Below are positions 1 to 11,589 of a stretch of DNA of 64,000 bases, piece by piece. This DNA comes from Gnetum montanum (Eukaryota > Streptophyta > Gnetopsida > Gnetales > Gnetaceae): contig MNCI01010715.1 in the NCBI GenBank assembly GCA_015680685.1, forward strand, positions 129,787 through 193,786, in the 5' to 3' direction. The notes beneath the pieces are model-generated. The model worked only from the letters and a program-made list of their open reading frames with translations. It was not told the DNA's origin and did not search any database. The position numbers were made by a program, and so were the translations under genes. Every line of letters starts with the position of its first letter. Position 1 is the first letter of the stretch.

Positions 1-512
1 AATTTACTTTTAATGTAGTTAGCTAATATTTATGTTTATATGCATATTAATGAATTGGAAAAATGAGTGTAACTATTTTTGACAATAAACACATATTCAC
101 TTGGTAATCCCATCAGTGTTATTGCTTAGTTTGCACAATAGCATAGTGCATGGTAATCCTAGTAGTGGATACATGTGTTCAAGACATGTACGAAAAGTTG
201 GGAATGAAAACTCATTGCCTATAGGCTAGTTTAGACTTTACTTTCCATTATTAATTCAGATTAAATAATTAAGTCTCTATTATCATTAGGAGTAGCATAA
301 AATCGAAACAACATCAACCATCATATGCCTCACCTTGGACTATAAACCATACATGACAAAGCCAACACTAGTCTAAGTGGGATGATAGCAGACTGTAATC
401 AATGCTCAACAATCTAGATGCACAACTAGTCCCATCCATGGAATTCAACTGGATCATGCATGAACGCTTGTGATTCATATGGTTGGGTGTAGGGAGTACC
501 CATCACTCATCA
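1..512 (+). repeat. Element A 5' LTR (3' portion only)
   Basis: This is the R/U5 part of an LTR that begins outside the window. It ends in CTCATCA directly before the primer-binding site. It aligns along its whole length with 11860-12370, the end of A's 3' LTR, with scattered substitutions and small indels. Roughly the first 420 bases, including U3 and the TATA box, are not in the window. Confidence 0.85.
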
Positions 513-513
513 T

Positions 514-531
514 TGGCATCGTTGCCAGGGA
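514..531 (+). other. Primer-binding site of element A (tRNA-Asp type)
   Basis: The sequence TGGCATCGTTGCCAGGGA follows the LTR end after one spacer base. It differs at three positions from TGGCGCCGTTGCCGGGGA, the complement of the plant tRNA-Asp 3' end used by Athila/Calypso-type elements. Confidence 0.85.
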
Positions 532-679
532 TGGTGCTAGTTATCTAGATTAGTTATATTATACACAATTGCTGTAAAAGTATTAATGATTTAATTTTTA
601 TAAAATATTAATATTTTTTTTTATTTTTAAGTCATCCACATTAAAAAAATTTCTTCACATAGGACCAATAATGCATCAT

Positions 680-2710
680 ATGATGAAAATACTCATAGGA
701 GAAACAATAGGTTCTATACTAAAGATAATTAGAGTGAACAACCTTAAGTAGGGGTTTCATATGCTCATTTCCACCCTTAGTACATGCAAGGACTACGTTC
801 AATTAGTACAAACAATCCTAGAGGAGATGGAGAAATTCCTAGAACAAGAAGGGCCTCAAGGCTTAGGACCTCCTCTAAACCTAGAAAAGACAAATTAAGG
901 GACCATGGAGGGAGATATAGAAGCCATGACAATTCTCCCAATTCCTCATCTTCCTCTTCCTCTTCAATGTCTAGTTTTGACGAAGATGAACCTAGGTATA
1001 GAGATAGAGCTTCATTAAGGGGTCAAGATGATGATAGAAATAAAACCTAAGGGCAAGATCAAAAACATCAAAGTGAGCATACGCAAGATCATCAATATCA
1101 GACAAATAGAAATACATATTCACACCATGACATGTTTGATGAAAATGAACGCTTGTTAGATACTAAGGGCTTGACACAGATTAGGGAGGTAGTTAAAATA
1201 CCCTAAAGGCATTAAAGGAATAGTTGCATCAAAGATCTTGATATGGATAACATTCCTAAATTTATTAGAGGCTATAATTCTAATAAACAACATCATTTAC
1301 AAGCCTTCCATGATGCTTGCACCTTGCAAAATATTTAATGTAAGTGGAAAAAGCTTAAGCTATTCCTTAGGATGCTAATAGATGAAGTTGAAAGTTGGTA
1401 TAGATCATTGGAACTAAATTCCATCCACTAGTGGTTCATAATGTTGGAGCTCTTCAACGAAAAATACCAAACCTATGCGAGAGTGTCCAACCTAAGAAAA
1501 AAAATCTAAGGGTGGAAGCAAGAAAATCATGAACCCTTGGATGTGGCCTTGGATAGATACTATTCACTACTAATGATGTCCCGACCATGATTTCTTTCCA
1601 AAAAAGTAACTTTTTCACATCATAGATGGTCTTCATAATCAAATAAGGGAGACCCTTGGAATTTATGCCTAAGGTCAGTTATATGAACTGAAAGCCTATT
1701 AAATACAAAGGCTAATTGAGCAGGTGGAAAAAGAAGAAGGAGAGCTATGTAAACAACAGAATGTAGAGGAATATAATTGTTACCCAACTCTTCAAAAGAA
1801 AAGGGTCCATATCTATGATGAGGAAAAAGAGGTAGCTCTTGATGAGGTTATTTCACAGCAAACCTTGCCAATACAAAACTCTATTGATGAGCTTGAAGCA
1901 ACGACAGATAAGATGTGAAAGTTGATGAACGACAAAGTTACAACTTCTATGAAAACCATAGAGGAGAAAGTAATGTAAAATGAATTAAGTGATTAAAACA
2001 AAAATAGGAAAAAGAACTAGGAAGTAGGTAGGAACACTTATCATCAAGAGGGGAAATTGGTTGTAGGTGAAGAGGCTATAGACTTAACCACAGAAGATGA
2101 TGATGGATGTCACATCTAACTATATGACCATCCAAAGGGCTATTACCTAGTTATGTTACATCTACATGAGTATGGGGGCCTTTTCTTTAAATCCCAAGTT
2201 CTTACAAGAGAAAATGCCTAGGAAATTACCTTACTCACAAGGTAATTATAGATAGTCCTACAACCAATTGTATTATCCTAGTGGAACTTCTTATTAGCCT
2301 CAAAACTACCATTAAATGTAGTGGTAATAGCCACAGTTGTGGGGGAGGTCATCATCAAACTAGCACTACCCTTACTACCAGCCAAACCTGTATGGATATT
2401 ACATTCAACAACTTGTTTCCTTAATTGGTTCTACTTCCTCTACCTCAAATCACTACTACCACTCTCTCGAATATCATCAACCTAAAACATCTTCTAAAGG
2501 ATCACTATCTCATGCCTCTTATCCTCTATCATATCTTCAATATTCTCATACTTTCCTCCACCATATGTCACCGCCAACAACGCAAGAAGGTTCAACACCA
2601 CAACATCAATGAAAGAATGTCACTTGTGCTATAAACATACACAAAAATGATAATGCTAGTAGATTTGAACCACAACCTTAGAAATGCCCTTTCTTTAGGA
2701 TAGTTTCCTC
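680..2710 (+). pseudogene. Element A gag (broken)
   Basis: Gag is the capsid/nucleocapsid polyprotein that packages retroelement RNA. The N-terminal part (784-1050) is basic and Ser-rich, with an eight-Ser run followed by acidic residues. The capsid core lies at about 1235-1720 and contains HLQAFHDACTLQNI, WYRSLE and LELFNEKYQTY, as in the other gag copies here. An open stretch at 1724-1918 carries EEGEL and LPIQNS. A zinc-knuckle-like block at 2096-2145 reads DGCHI, stop, LYDHPKGYY, so its second Cys is lost. A Pro/Tyr/Gln-rich C-terminal region follows to about 2640, and MPFL at about 2685 matches the end of gag in D. Many stops and frameshifts make it inactive. Confidence 0.8.
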
Positions 2711-3388
2711 ACATGAATGAAAAACTTGTAGACATACTAGCACATCAAAACTAGCACAAGGGCAATTTGGTGTAACCCCCTTCCTTCTCAAAACAATGTC
2801 TGCTAATCATACACAAAGGCCAACAATCATTGTTACTCCAACACAAGACATAAATAATAAACTTATAACTATGAAGAGTTAGAACAATCCATGCATCACT
2901 ACTAATAATAGAGGATGCAGTTGTGTGTCAAAAGTTTGAAATATTATCACAATGCCTATACCAACCCACCATAAAGTTAAGGAACAAATGTGTGAATGAA
3001 ACCAAGTCTACTCAGTAGTGGCTTGAAAATAAAAGTACAAAACTATTTAAAAGATGCATGAAACCCTGTGATCCACTTATTAATTCTAGACTGAAGAAAA
3101 TGGACTAAACAAAGGACTTAGACATAGATATCTTACACTTTGATTATACAGTAGAGACGTAGGAATTAAAACAAAAAATCAAGAAGAAGAAGTAAACAAA
3201 TCTAGACCCTCAAAAAGAGAAATACCTTTAAGTTTAGATGAAGATACATCTTCAAATGATCCAAATGAAACTATCACCAACGTTAGATGTGCTACCACAT
3301 GATTAATTAAATTAGTAACAGTGATAGATATTGGTGGTATATAACTAAGGGATTATGCAATCCATCTTCTAAATGTGTAGCCATAAGA
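2711..3388 (+). other. Element A linker spanning the site of the missing pol
   Basis: No protease, RT or integrase motif is visible. The segment 3000-3110 aligns with 35280-35400 of element D (shared GATCCACTTATTAATTC versus GAACCACTTACTGATTC, then AAGAAAATG). The linker was therefore inherited from a related pol-less ancestor and is not random filler. Pol should follow here in a complete element, as in E. Confidence 0.55.
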
Positions 3389-5567
3389 TTGGTCATGGGG
3401 GAGATGCTCCATTGTGGTTCAAGAACTAATAAGTGTTTTTCAGCTTTTTTGTTTTAAAATTTTTTATCATTTTCCTATTTCTTCCAAAAATTTTTGATTC
3501 TTCATATGTTTTCCATTTCTTAATATTTTTCTTTCTTTATAATTTTCTTTTTTCTTAAGTCATTTTCTTTATGTTTATGAATGTCTTTTATGATTTCGTT
3601 AATAATATTGCCAAGTCATGATGCAGAAGTCAATGCTATGTGTTGGGTTTTTGTGCTATACTATCAAGATGATTAGGTAAGTAATTGTGTAAAGCAGTGA
3701 GACCACCTCATTAATCCCTCCAATTCTCTAAATAAAAGGTCTTTGTCATGAAAGCAATTTGGTTCTTCTCTTATGATCATTGTATCTTGAAGAAAGAGGG
3801 AACAACTATATGGGAATCGTAAAGGATGTGAGCTCAAGGGGACTTATTGGGTTCTCTTCTTGGCTTCCTTCATGTGTTTCATGACTCCTCTTGGAATGTA
3901 TCATCACTCCTCTATGACCAATAATAGGAAGCTATGTCTTTGCATGGTGTGGTTCCCATAAAAAATCATAAAAACATAAAATTGAAAAAAACAATAATGG
4001 GAACTGAAAGCACATCCCTTAGACATAATAATGGGCTATAAGCACTGGTTTTGAAGCTAAAAAGAATGTTACTTATGCTTAAGGGCTTCCCTCTAACTAA
4101 GACCCTTCCTTCTTCTCTTTTCTTCTCTTTTTAGAGTGATGATTGTTCTTTGAGGTGGTTGTGGACTCATGGTGGCAAGTAGGAGGGAACACATCAATGC
4201 AAGGTCACTGTTAATGGTATGGACCTTGTTTGAATTTGGATAGATAGGTATGACAATAATTTTAATCACATTTTTGACAAGAACCTACTATGAACAAGGT
4301 AAAGCACTTTGCATCCCAATCTCTGCAATCCCTTCTCATTTCATTATTCACCTCACTACTACATGTGATTATGAGTGTAATAGTTTTGTATAGTATAGTG
4401 TGAAATCCCAACCAAGGTAGTTGTGTGTTGTTTGGAACAAAGAAATTATCTACATTTAACCTTTAGGGTACCCATGAACATCTATAGAAGTGGTTATGCA
4501 AGGGCATTATGGTAGGAGGCTACTTTGGGAGGACCCACTTACATAACTTTTGTTGATCATGGCTTTGAACTAACCTACACATCTTCCAAAACATCAATGG
4601 CGGTTTCTATAAATTTATGCATAATTTTGGGATTACTTCTCATTTGTTTCATTAATTTTTCTTATTTTTCTATTTCCATACCCATTCATATTTCTTGGCC
4701 ATCTTCTGAATCAAACCTTTGGTTTCAATTATTTGAAAACTTTTGTGCTTTTGAAGTTATGCTTATTAATTATGGGGGTTACAGATGTACATTTTGAAAT
4801 TTTTAAAATTTTTTTTCTAACATCCTATTTTCAAACATCATGGTAACCAATAGTAATTGATCAAAATAATGTGAAACAACTTGATGATTTTAGTTACCTC
4901 ATCACCTTGGCCATAGGATGCTATCATCACCTTGTGCTTAAACATAAACTAAGGGATCCAAAAAGGGTTAATTATTAAGGAAAATTTACCAAAACTAATG
5001 TTGATCCTTTGGTGACTGTAGGTGATGCTAAAAGGGACATCTAAGTAAGAAGGTCTTTTTCCAAGCGCAGAAACAAAGCCAAGAGAGGGATAACAGAAGA
5101 TATGCCTATGGACAAATAGTAGCACATACAGGATAACGACTCAAACATCACATGATTGCTTGATCCTTGCAATAACGAGAAGAAATTTTAGTCCATCCTT
5201 CAAGAATGTTCTACATAACCAAAGAAGCATTAACATAACAATTAAGGTTGGAATTCTACCATGGCTAGTAGCAACAAAAAGAATCATCTTCAACAGATTT
5301 TTGAAGACCTCTACAAATTTTATAATCTTGAATGTTTATTGTAACACCCTACCCTAGTGTAGGACCATACCTACTAGCTCTGGCTGTGGTGTAACATCTG
5401 TCTAGTCTTTTTGTCACTTTGTTAGTTTGTATACATCCACTCAAATAAAATTTTATAATGTGGCACTCAAAGCTAGTTAGTAGTTTGCATCAGTTAGTAC
5501 TTCCATTTTTTTGTAAAGAAAGCTCTTTCCTATCCTGTTAACTTGAGGATGAATTTTTACTTAGTCA
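3389..5567 (+). other. Element A conserved 3' non-coding tail
   Basis: The tail begins with a polypurine-like TTGGTCATGGGGGAGATG (3389-3406) and a T-rich stretch (3425-3570). It continues with blocks shared with the tail of E: TCTTTGCATGGTGTGGTT at about 3938, CCCTTAGACATAATAA at about 4016, and CCCTCTAACTAAG at about 4090. The block TATGCAAGGGCATTA (about 4495) matches the tails of C and D. No credible ORF is present; the open frames at 4525-4797 and 5160-5357 look like chance. TTGAGGATGAATTTT at about 5543 is the motif that precedes the 3' PPT in this group. Confidence 0.7.
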
Positions 5568-5575
5568 TGGGGGTA
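5566..5575 (+). other. Element A 3' polypurine tract
   Basis: CATGGGGGTA lies immediately before the TGATGAAGC start of the 3' LTR. It is the expected primer site for plus-strand DNA synthesis and matches the PPT of element E. Confidence 0.8.
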
Positions 5576-5732
5576 TGATGAAGCATCAGTTGGTTGCATC
5601 AATGGGATTGCATAGATGCAGCCACCTCAACACAGCTGCCTCGATGCAATCATGTCAACATGTATCCGTCAATGTGACCCTATTGACATAATCACATTGA
5701 TGCATGGTTTGTTGCATAAACACATACCCATC
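5576..5732 (+). repeat. Element A 3' LTR, first part (U3)
   Basis: It starts TGATGAAGCATCAG after the PPT. U3 holds repeated TGCATCAA/GATGCA-type motifs. It is cut by element B, and its last five bases CCATC (5728-5732) are one copy of B's target duplication. Confidence 0.85.
5728..5732. repeat. Target site duplication of B, left copy (CCATC)
   Basis: It is identical to 11590-11594 and directly abuts the TGATGAGTGG edge of B. Confidence 0.9.
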
Positions 5733-6622
5733 TGATGAGTGGTGAGATACCCCTACACTCAACCATATGAATACAAGCATTCACACGTGATCTGGTCGAA
5801 CTCCATGGACAGGCTAGTCATGGTATCTAGATAGTTACACGTTGATCGCAGTTCACTATCTTCCCACCTGGACAAGTATTTGCTTTGTCACATATGGTTT
5901 AGTCTAGACTGAGGCATATGATGTGATCCTAAACTAGTGCTACTCCTAGAGACAATGGAAAATAATCTTGATTAAACTAGTAAGCAATAGGAAATGAAGT
6001 CTAAGCTAGCCTAAGTGCGATGAGCATCCGTTCCTTAGTCATCTGTACACATCTTGGACCTCGTGCATGAATACTACTGGGATTACCAAGCGTAGATCCT
6101 AAGTATGCTACTCGGTTACCAAGTAGTCACACTTAAATGTTCGTGATTAAGTTGCACTTTTTCCGTAGTTAACAACAAGAATAGTAAATGATGGTAAAGA
6201 AATATTAACTAAGAAAACAATAAATAAAAATAATGATTAATAATAACAATTAAATAATTAAAACTAAGTGAATACTGCAATGATGAAGTAATCTCGATCT
6301 TTATTTCTGGTCATGTGCGTGTCCAAGTACATCACACTCGAATAAAGGTGCCATACAATTACAAGCATCACACTGTGGGCATGCACTAGGAAAATATTCT
6401 AACTCCCATGGAAATAAACTGCAAGAGCTTCACTACAATTAAAAAAAAAGATTCCTAGGTGTGGCAGAGTGCCACTTATTTATAGGCTAAAACAGGCTCT
6501 ACGTAAAGGGACGATGTTGACGCATGGAGGGATGCGTCGACGGGGCTGCATTGATGTGGCTGCATATATGGGGCCCCATATACGTGGCCTAGTTGACGCA
6601 TTGACTACTTAGCACTTCATTA
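5733..6622 (-). repeat. Element B 3' LTR (left copy)
   Basis: Read on the minus strand it starts TAATGAAGTGC, a mutated TGATGAAGTGC, and ends CTCATCA. Its U3 (6500-6622) holds repeated GACGCAT/GATGCGTC motifs and GGGCCCC. The TATA box TATAAATA (minus) is near 6477-6484. Confidence 0.88.
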
Positions 6623-6634
6623 TACCCCCACAAC
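6623..6634 (-). other. Element B polypurine tract
   Basis: On the minus strand it reads TTGTGGGGGTA next to the LTR start. The typical upstream motif CTCGAGGACAAG lies at about 6645-6660. Confidence 0.75.
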
Positions 6635-7929
6635 TAAATAACAACTTGTCCTCGAGGCAAAGAAAGTGAGGAACAAGCTCAATTGAATACACAGTGGATA
6701 GGTCTGGGATTATTCACTAACTAGAAATTTATTCATGCCGCAATGGAGAATTAAAAAAAATTTGAACACAGACACAAAAGATAAAACTTGTGGAACTCAT
6801 GGGGTTCCCGATAGTGGTGGCTCCTCCATGGGTGCCTTTCCTTTGTCCTGTGCATTAGGCTTCTGAGATTAATACCATTGAAGAAGCACTTGACATTTGT
6901 CCTCTTCTATTTGAGGATTATGAGTTGTCCATGCTGATGTTCCAATGTTTGATGGAGCCAACACTTTTCATGGACATGGTAGCTACGGGAACACTTCATT
7001 GGCCTTGACATGCCATGCTGCAAATAATCATTGTTCCTCTTCATAGGCTCGAGCCCTGACCTCTCCTCCCTGTGCTTGGATAGATTATGTAGTAAAAGGA
7101 GTTTCATGATGAACGCTAAATGATTTCCTTCTACTCTGCATGTTTTGCATGAGGTCCTTAGCCTCTGCCTTCCCCAGGTTGTTCGGTTGCACCTTGAGAA
7201 GGTCCTCCTTGTTGTCTTCTTTTAGGGGCCATCTATAATCACACAAAGATTAATTGTTAGTAAGGTTATTAAAATTTTTTTAATGATTTCATACCTTACT
7301 AATTACCTTTAATAAATGTTGAATTCTTTACTTAGTGTGATTTTAGAGTTAGAAATTTTTCAAGGAAGTTGCCCTAAAAGTTTAATGTCGGACCTAGTTT
7401 TGAGGAACGTTCGATAAAATGATGACAAAGGAAAGAATAGATTTGGCAATGAAATACTCAGAGGATATAAGATAATGTGGTGGTGTGCAACAAGTACAAA
7501 TTACAAAAGTCATGCAAGTGGATCCTCCCCAAAGTAGGTTCCAACCTATATGTCCTTGCGTAACCACACCTTAAGATGTCCGTAGGCACTAGAAGGGTTA
7601 AATGTAATCTATATCAATGCAACAAAATACATGCATGTTGATACCACCATGATGATGTATGAATTCAATGCTATACAAGACATGAGTCACAAATGCATGA
7701 ACAACGAGATGGAATGAATNGGTTAGGGCATGATTAATGTGTCATTAGCCCGTCGTTCCAAAATCAAGACCAAGTTCATTCCTATGATTAGTGATATCAC
7801 ATTTTTTCCCAATGATAGGCAACAATAAGAGCACCATGATAGCAAGGCGTACGATCACTTGACATTTTGTGCAAGGGAGAAGTGACTTGGAATTTCTTTG
7901 TAACATACTTTTTGTTTGGCCACTTTGGC

Positions 7930-7980
<51 letters not shown>

Positions 7981-8524
7981 ACTTAATCCAAAGAAGCNCT
8001 CTTTTGTTTGTTTGTTTTTGTTTTGTTTTTTTTTGTTGAAAAGCTCATCTTTATTGGGTGCCTTTAATACTCTTACTCCCATTTTCATTAGATCTACAAG
8101 GATCTTAGTACAACCAAGCTTCATGATAGCACCTACAAATGTCACCAAAAAGAATCCACAACTTCCCTTGATGTCACATCCTGTCCATTCCCTCTTAGTC
8201 CATCATTTTTCACTCTAGGCATAATGAGCACAAAATTACTTTAAGTTTTAATGATGTCAAGAATATCATCATACCCAGAGTAGAACCTCTTATTAATAGA
8301 ATGGTTGGGTGGATGTGGTGGGTTCGTTGTCCAAATAATTAGTCACCTAAGACTTGATAACATAGAATAACACCTCAACCAACAAGTCACATGAGTGTTT
8401 TATTTGTAGATGAGATTACTCGTAAAAAGATAAAAAGATAAAACAATAAATTAAAAGGTGAAAAACTGGAAAACAAAAAGTTGAAAAATTAAAGAAATGG
8501 AAAACATTTATTAATTCTTTGTTG
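6635..8524 (-). other. Element B non-coding tail
   Basis: Reading the minus strand from gag, a T-rich stretch with TTTTCCATTTCTT-type repeats (about 8400-8520) comes first, followed by degenerate sequence without a supportable ORF. It contains a (CT)n microsatellite and two single-base N positions (7720 and 7998). The position matches the post-pol tail of C, D and E, but it joins directly to gag here. Confidence 0.55.
7931..7978. repeat. (CT)n microsatellite
   Basis: About 23 CT dinucleotides lie inside element B's tail. The open frames that cross it on both strands are artefacts of the repeat. Confidence 0.97.
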
Positions 8525-10567
8525 TTAGAATGGAGGATACCCCCAATAACTAAATAGTTGAGCATGGCTAGAATTAATAAATGGAAGGTTAGAATCCTTA
8601 CATGTTGAAAATATTGGGACCTGGCCATACTTACCCCATTGGGGTTCACACACTTGATTAGAGTTGACATAGTTAGGAAAATTATAAGATGTGGTTAATT
8701 TATAAGGAGTTGACCCACTATGGTACTTGTGATCATAAGATGGTATGTAAGGATCAATATGTCTCCCCATCTGAAAATATTCATTGGGCCCCATGGTTGT
8801 TGGAGTATTGAGTGGTGGCCTTGATAAGGTAACATGAGGCATTGGGTTTGAAGAGGAAGATGCACCATAGTGTTGGGATTTGTGTTGAGTTGGCGGATGC
8901 AGTGGTTTCTGAACTGTGGTGTCCCTTTCAACGGTCACATCTAAAGAAGGGACACCTTTGATGTTGTGAAGGACCTCCACTACTATTGACAGTAGTAGCA
9001 CAAGTACCATTTGCGGGTTGGTGCTATGGTGCAAAATATTTTGGCATAGCTAGCGGTGATGTAGAAAGCGGTGAAGTATGAGAATATTGAGGTTGAGGAG
9101 ACGTGTAAGGCACATGAGGTGGTGATCTTGTTGGAGAGGACATGGATGGATAGTACTTGGAAGAATGATAACGATGAGGTGAGGTAGAGGATGTTGATCT
9201 TGTTGGAGAAATAGGGTGTTGAACATAATAAGCATTTGGTGTTGGGACATATGAAGGGTATGGTCTAGTTGGCGATGGCCTCCTGCACGACTAAGGTTTT
9301 TGCCACTGTGGTTGAACTTGATATTTCTGTNGCACGACTAAGGTTTTTGCCACTGTGGTTGAACTTGATATTTCTGTATGAAATCTAGATGTAACATTCC
9401 TCCCCAATGCTCATGTAACTGTGACAAAACTAGACATTGGCCTTTGGGGTGATCGTATAGATAGAAGTTACATTGATATGTGAAATTGGCAGTTGAGTTC
9501 TTATTCTTATTATCTTCTACCCTTTGTTTTGATTATTGCGTGGTGTTGTGTCCTATTTCTTGATTTGGCATAGTTCTTCCTCTAATAATGTTGGCATATT
9601 CTCCACATCTGTCATTTACCCAGTCCATCATCTTATTAATCTTTGCATCAATTTCATCTAGTGACTTTAGGATTGGCAAAGATGATTCCACCTCCTTGAA
9701 GTGAGTTGGTTTCTCCTCTTCATGATCATGGACCCTTGTTAAGTTAAGATTTTGGTCCTGTTGAGAACTTTCAACATTCTCCCATTTAGTTATTTCTCCT
9801 TCTTCTTTTGCTATCCACTTAATAAGCTCTTGGAATTGATGGGTTCATAGCTCATATAGTTGACCTTGGGTGTACATCCCTAGGATATCCCTTGTTTCAT
9901 TACAGAGCCCATCTATGATATGGTACATTAGCCTTTCCTTGGAGAACCCATAACCTGGGTAGTTTTTTAATAGTGCATAATATCTTTCTAAGGCCATGTC
10001 CAAGGGTTCATGTTGCACTTGTTTCCATTCTTGGATTTGTCTCCTCAAGGGTCACATAGGTTTGAGATCTTTCATTGAAAAGTTCTACCATTATCGACCA
10101 ACATCGAATTGATTTTGGTTTAATGACCTATACCATACTTTTGCTTGGCCAACGAGTGCCAGAGGAAAGAGCTTGAGTTTTTTCCACCCATTATCAATAT
10201 TGTTCCATGTACAGGCATCATAGAAGGCTTGTAAATGTTGTTGTGGATCTAAATCATAGACTCCTAAAAACTTGGGAAAGTTGTTTAAATCAAGCACGGG
10301 TAGAAAAATTTCCTTACGATGCCTGTGGGCTATTCGAGCAGCCTCTTGTATTTCCATTAATCTTGTAGTAGCTAGTAGAGGTTCATTGTCACTATGTATG
10401 TTATGCAGTTGTGAGTTGGGACGATGTTGTTTGTGTTGATGCTCATAAGAGACCCCTATTTCAAATTGGGTACTCCAAACTTCATCTTCATTATCATATA
10501 ATTTGTTGGTTCTCCAATGAGTTGCTCTACTAGTTGTTGCGTTGTCATAGTCTTGTGAGAGAGACAT
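8525..10567 (-). pseudogene. Element B gag (broken but comparatively well preserved)
   Basis: It starts with ATG at 10567 on the minus strand, about 120 bp after the PBS. The first 158 codons are open and hold the capsid region, with HLQAFYDACTWNNI, KLKLFPLALVGQAKVWYRSL and an acidic N-terminus. The frame continues after breaks at 10048-9845 (QEWKQ, PLDMALERYYALL, GYGFSKERL, THQFQELI). A degenerate nucleocapsid block (about 9420-9475) reads CNFYLYDHPKGQC. The Pro/His/Ser/Tyr-rich C-terminus reaches about 8525 and ends YWGYPPF. A 46-bp repeat around an N at 9331 is probably an assembly artefact and adds a frame break. No pol follows. Confidence 0.85.
9285..9377. repeat. Exact 46-bp direct repeat flanking a single N
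   Basis: Bases 9285-9330 and 9332-9377 are identical, starting GCACGACTAAGG and ending GATATTTCTGT, with one N at 9331 between them. This is the pattern left when two overlapping contig ends are abutted without merging. Confidence 0.9.
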
Positions 10568-10686
10568 TGTTGTGAACTATGTGTGACTTAATTGAATTTT
10601 AATTTAATTTCTTTTTTAAAGGATATATCGTTAATACTTGTTACAGTGATCTTGTATGATATAACTAATCTAGCTAGCTAGCACCA

Positions 10687-10704
10687 TCCTCGGCAACGGC
10701 ACCA
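10687..10704 (-). other. Primer-binding site of element B (tRNA-Asp type)
   Basis: On the minus strand it reads TGGTGCCGTTGCCGAGGA, two mismatches from the tRNA-Asp complement. It lies next to the inner end of the right-hand (5') LTR. Confidence 0.88.
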
Positions 10705-10705
10705 A

Positions 10706-11589
10706 TGATGAGTGGTGAGATACCCCTACACTCAACCATACAAATATGAGCATTCACACATGATCCAGTCAAACTCTATGGATAGGCTAGTCATGGTATC
10801 TAGATAGTTACACGTTGATCGCAGTTCACTATCTTCCCACCTAGACTATTATTTTCTTTGTCACGTATGGTTTATTCTAGAGTGAGGTGTATGATGTGAT
10901 CCAAAACTAGTGCTACTCCTAGAGACAATGGAAAAGAATCTTGATTAAACTAATAAGAAATAGGAAATGAATTCTAAGCTAGCCTAAGTGCGATGAGCAT
11001 CTGTTCCTTAGTCATCCATGCATATCTTGGACCTCATGCACGACTACTACTGGGATTACCAAGTATAGATCCTAGGTATGCTACTGGGTTACCAAGTAGT
11101 CACACTTAAATGCTCGTGATTAAGTCATACTCATTCTGCAGTTAACAACAAGAATAGTAAATGATGGTAAATAAATATTAACTAAGAAAAAAATAAATAA
11201 CAATTAACAATAAAAATTAAATAATTAAAACTAAGTGAATGTTGCAATGATGAAGTAATCTCGATCTTTATTTCTGGTCATGTGCGTATCCAAGTACGTC
11301 ACACTCAAATAAAGGTGCCTTGCAATTACAATCATCACATTGTGGGCATGCACTAGGAAAATATTCTAACTCTCGTGGAAACAAACTGTAAGAGCTTCGC
11401 TACAATTGACAAAAAGATGCCTAAGTGTGGCAGCGGGCCACTTATTTATAGGCTAAAACAAGCTTTGTGTAAACGGGGCCATGTCGACGCATGGAAGGAT
11501 GCATCGACGAGGTCGCGTTGATGCAGCCATGTATACAGGGCCCCATATATGTGGCCTAGTCGACGCATCGACTGCTTAGTGCTTCATCA
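10706..11589 (-). repeat. Element B 5' LTR (right copy)
   Basis: On the minus strand it starts TGATGAAGCACTAAGC and ends CTCATCA before the PBS. TATAAATA (minus) is at 11443-11450. Its U3 (about 11465-11589) carries several GTCGACGCAT/CGATGCATC copies and GGGCCC. It matches 5733-6622 throughout. Confidence 0.9.

Larger units (their letters stand above)
5733..11589 (-). mobile_element. Element B: complete minus-strand pol-less Athila-like retrotransposon
   Basis: B is flanked by CCATC on both sides (5728-5732 and 11590-11594), a perfect 5-bp target duplication. Two LTRs (884-890 bp; about 90% identical by eye, many differences being transitions) enclose a tRNA-Asp-type PBS, a broken gag and a tail. 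On the minus strand gag passes directly into T-rich tail sequence, with no protease, RT or integrase. At 5.86 kb it is a compact non-autonomous element. It lies inside A's 3' LTR and is therefore younger than A. Confidence 0.92.

Noticed and set aside
5339-5410. TGTAACACCCTACCC, a possible chromovirus LTR start inside A's tail
   Set aside because: No matching end, no duplication and no further similarity to LTR H could be followed.
7855-8218. Open frames on both strands over the CT repeat
   Set aside because: The repeat gives Ser-Leu or Glu-Arg runs in all frames. There is no family motif and the region lies in a non-coding tail.
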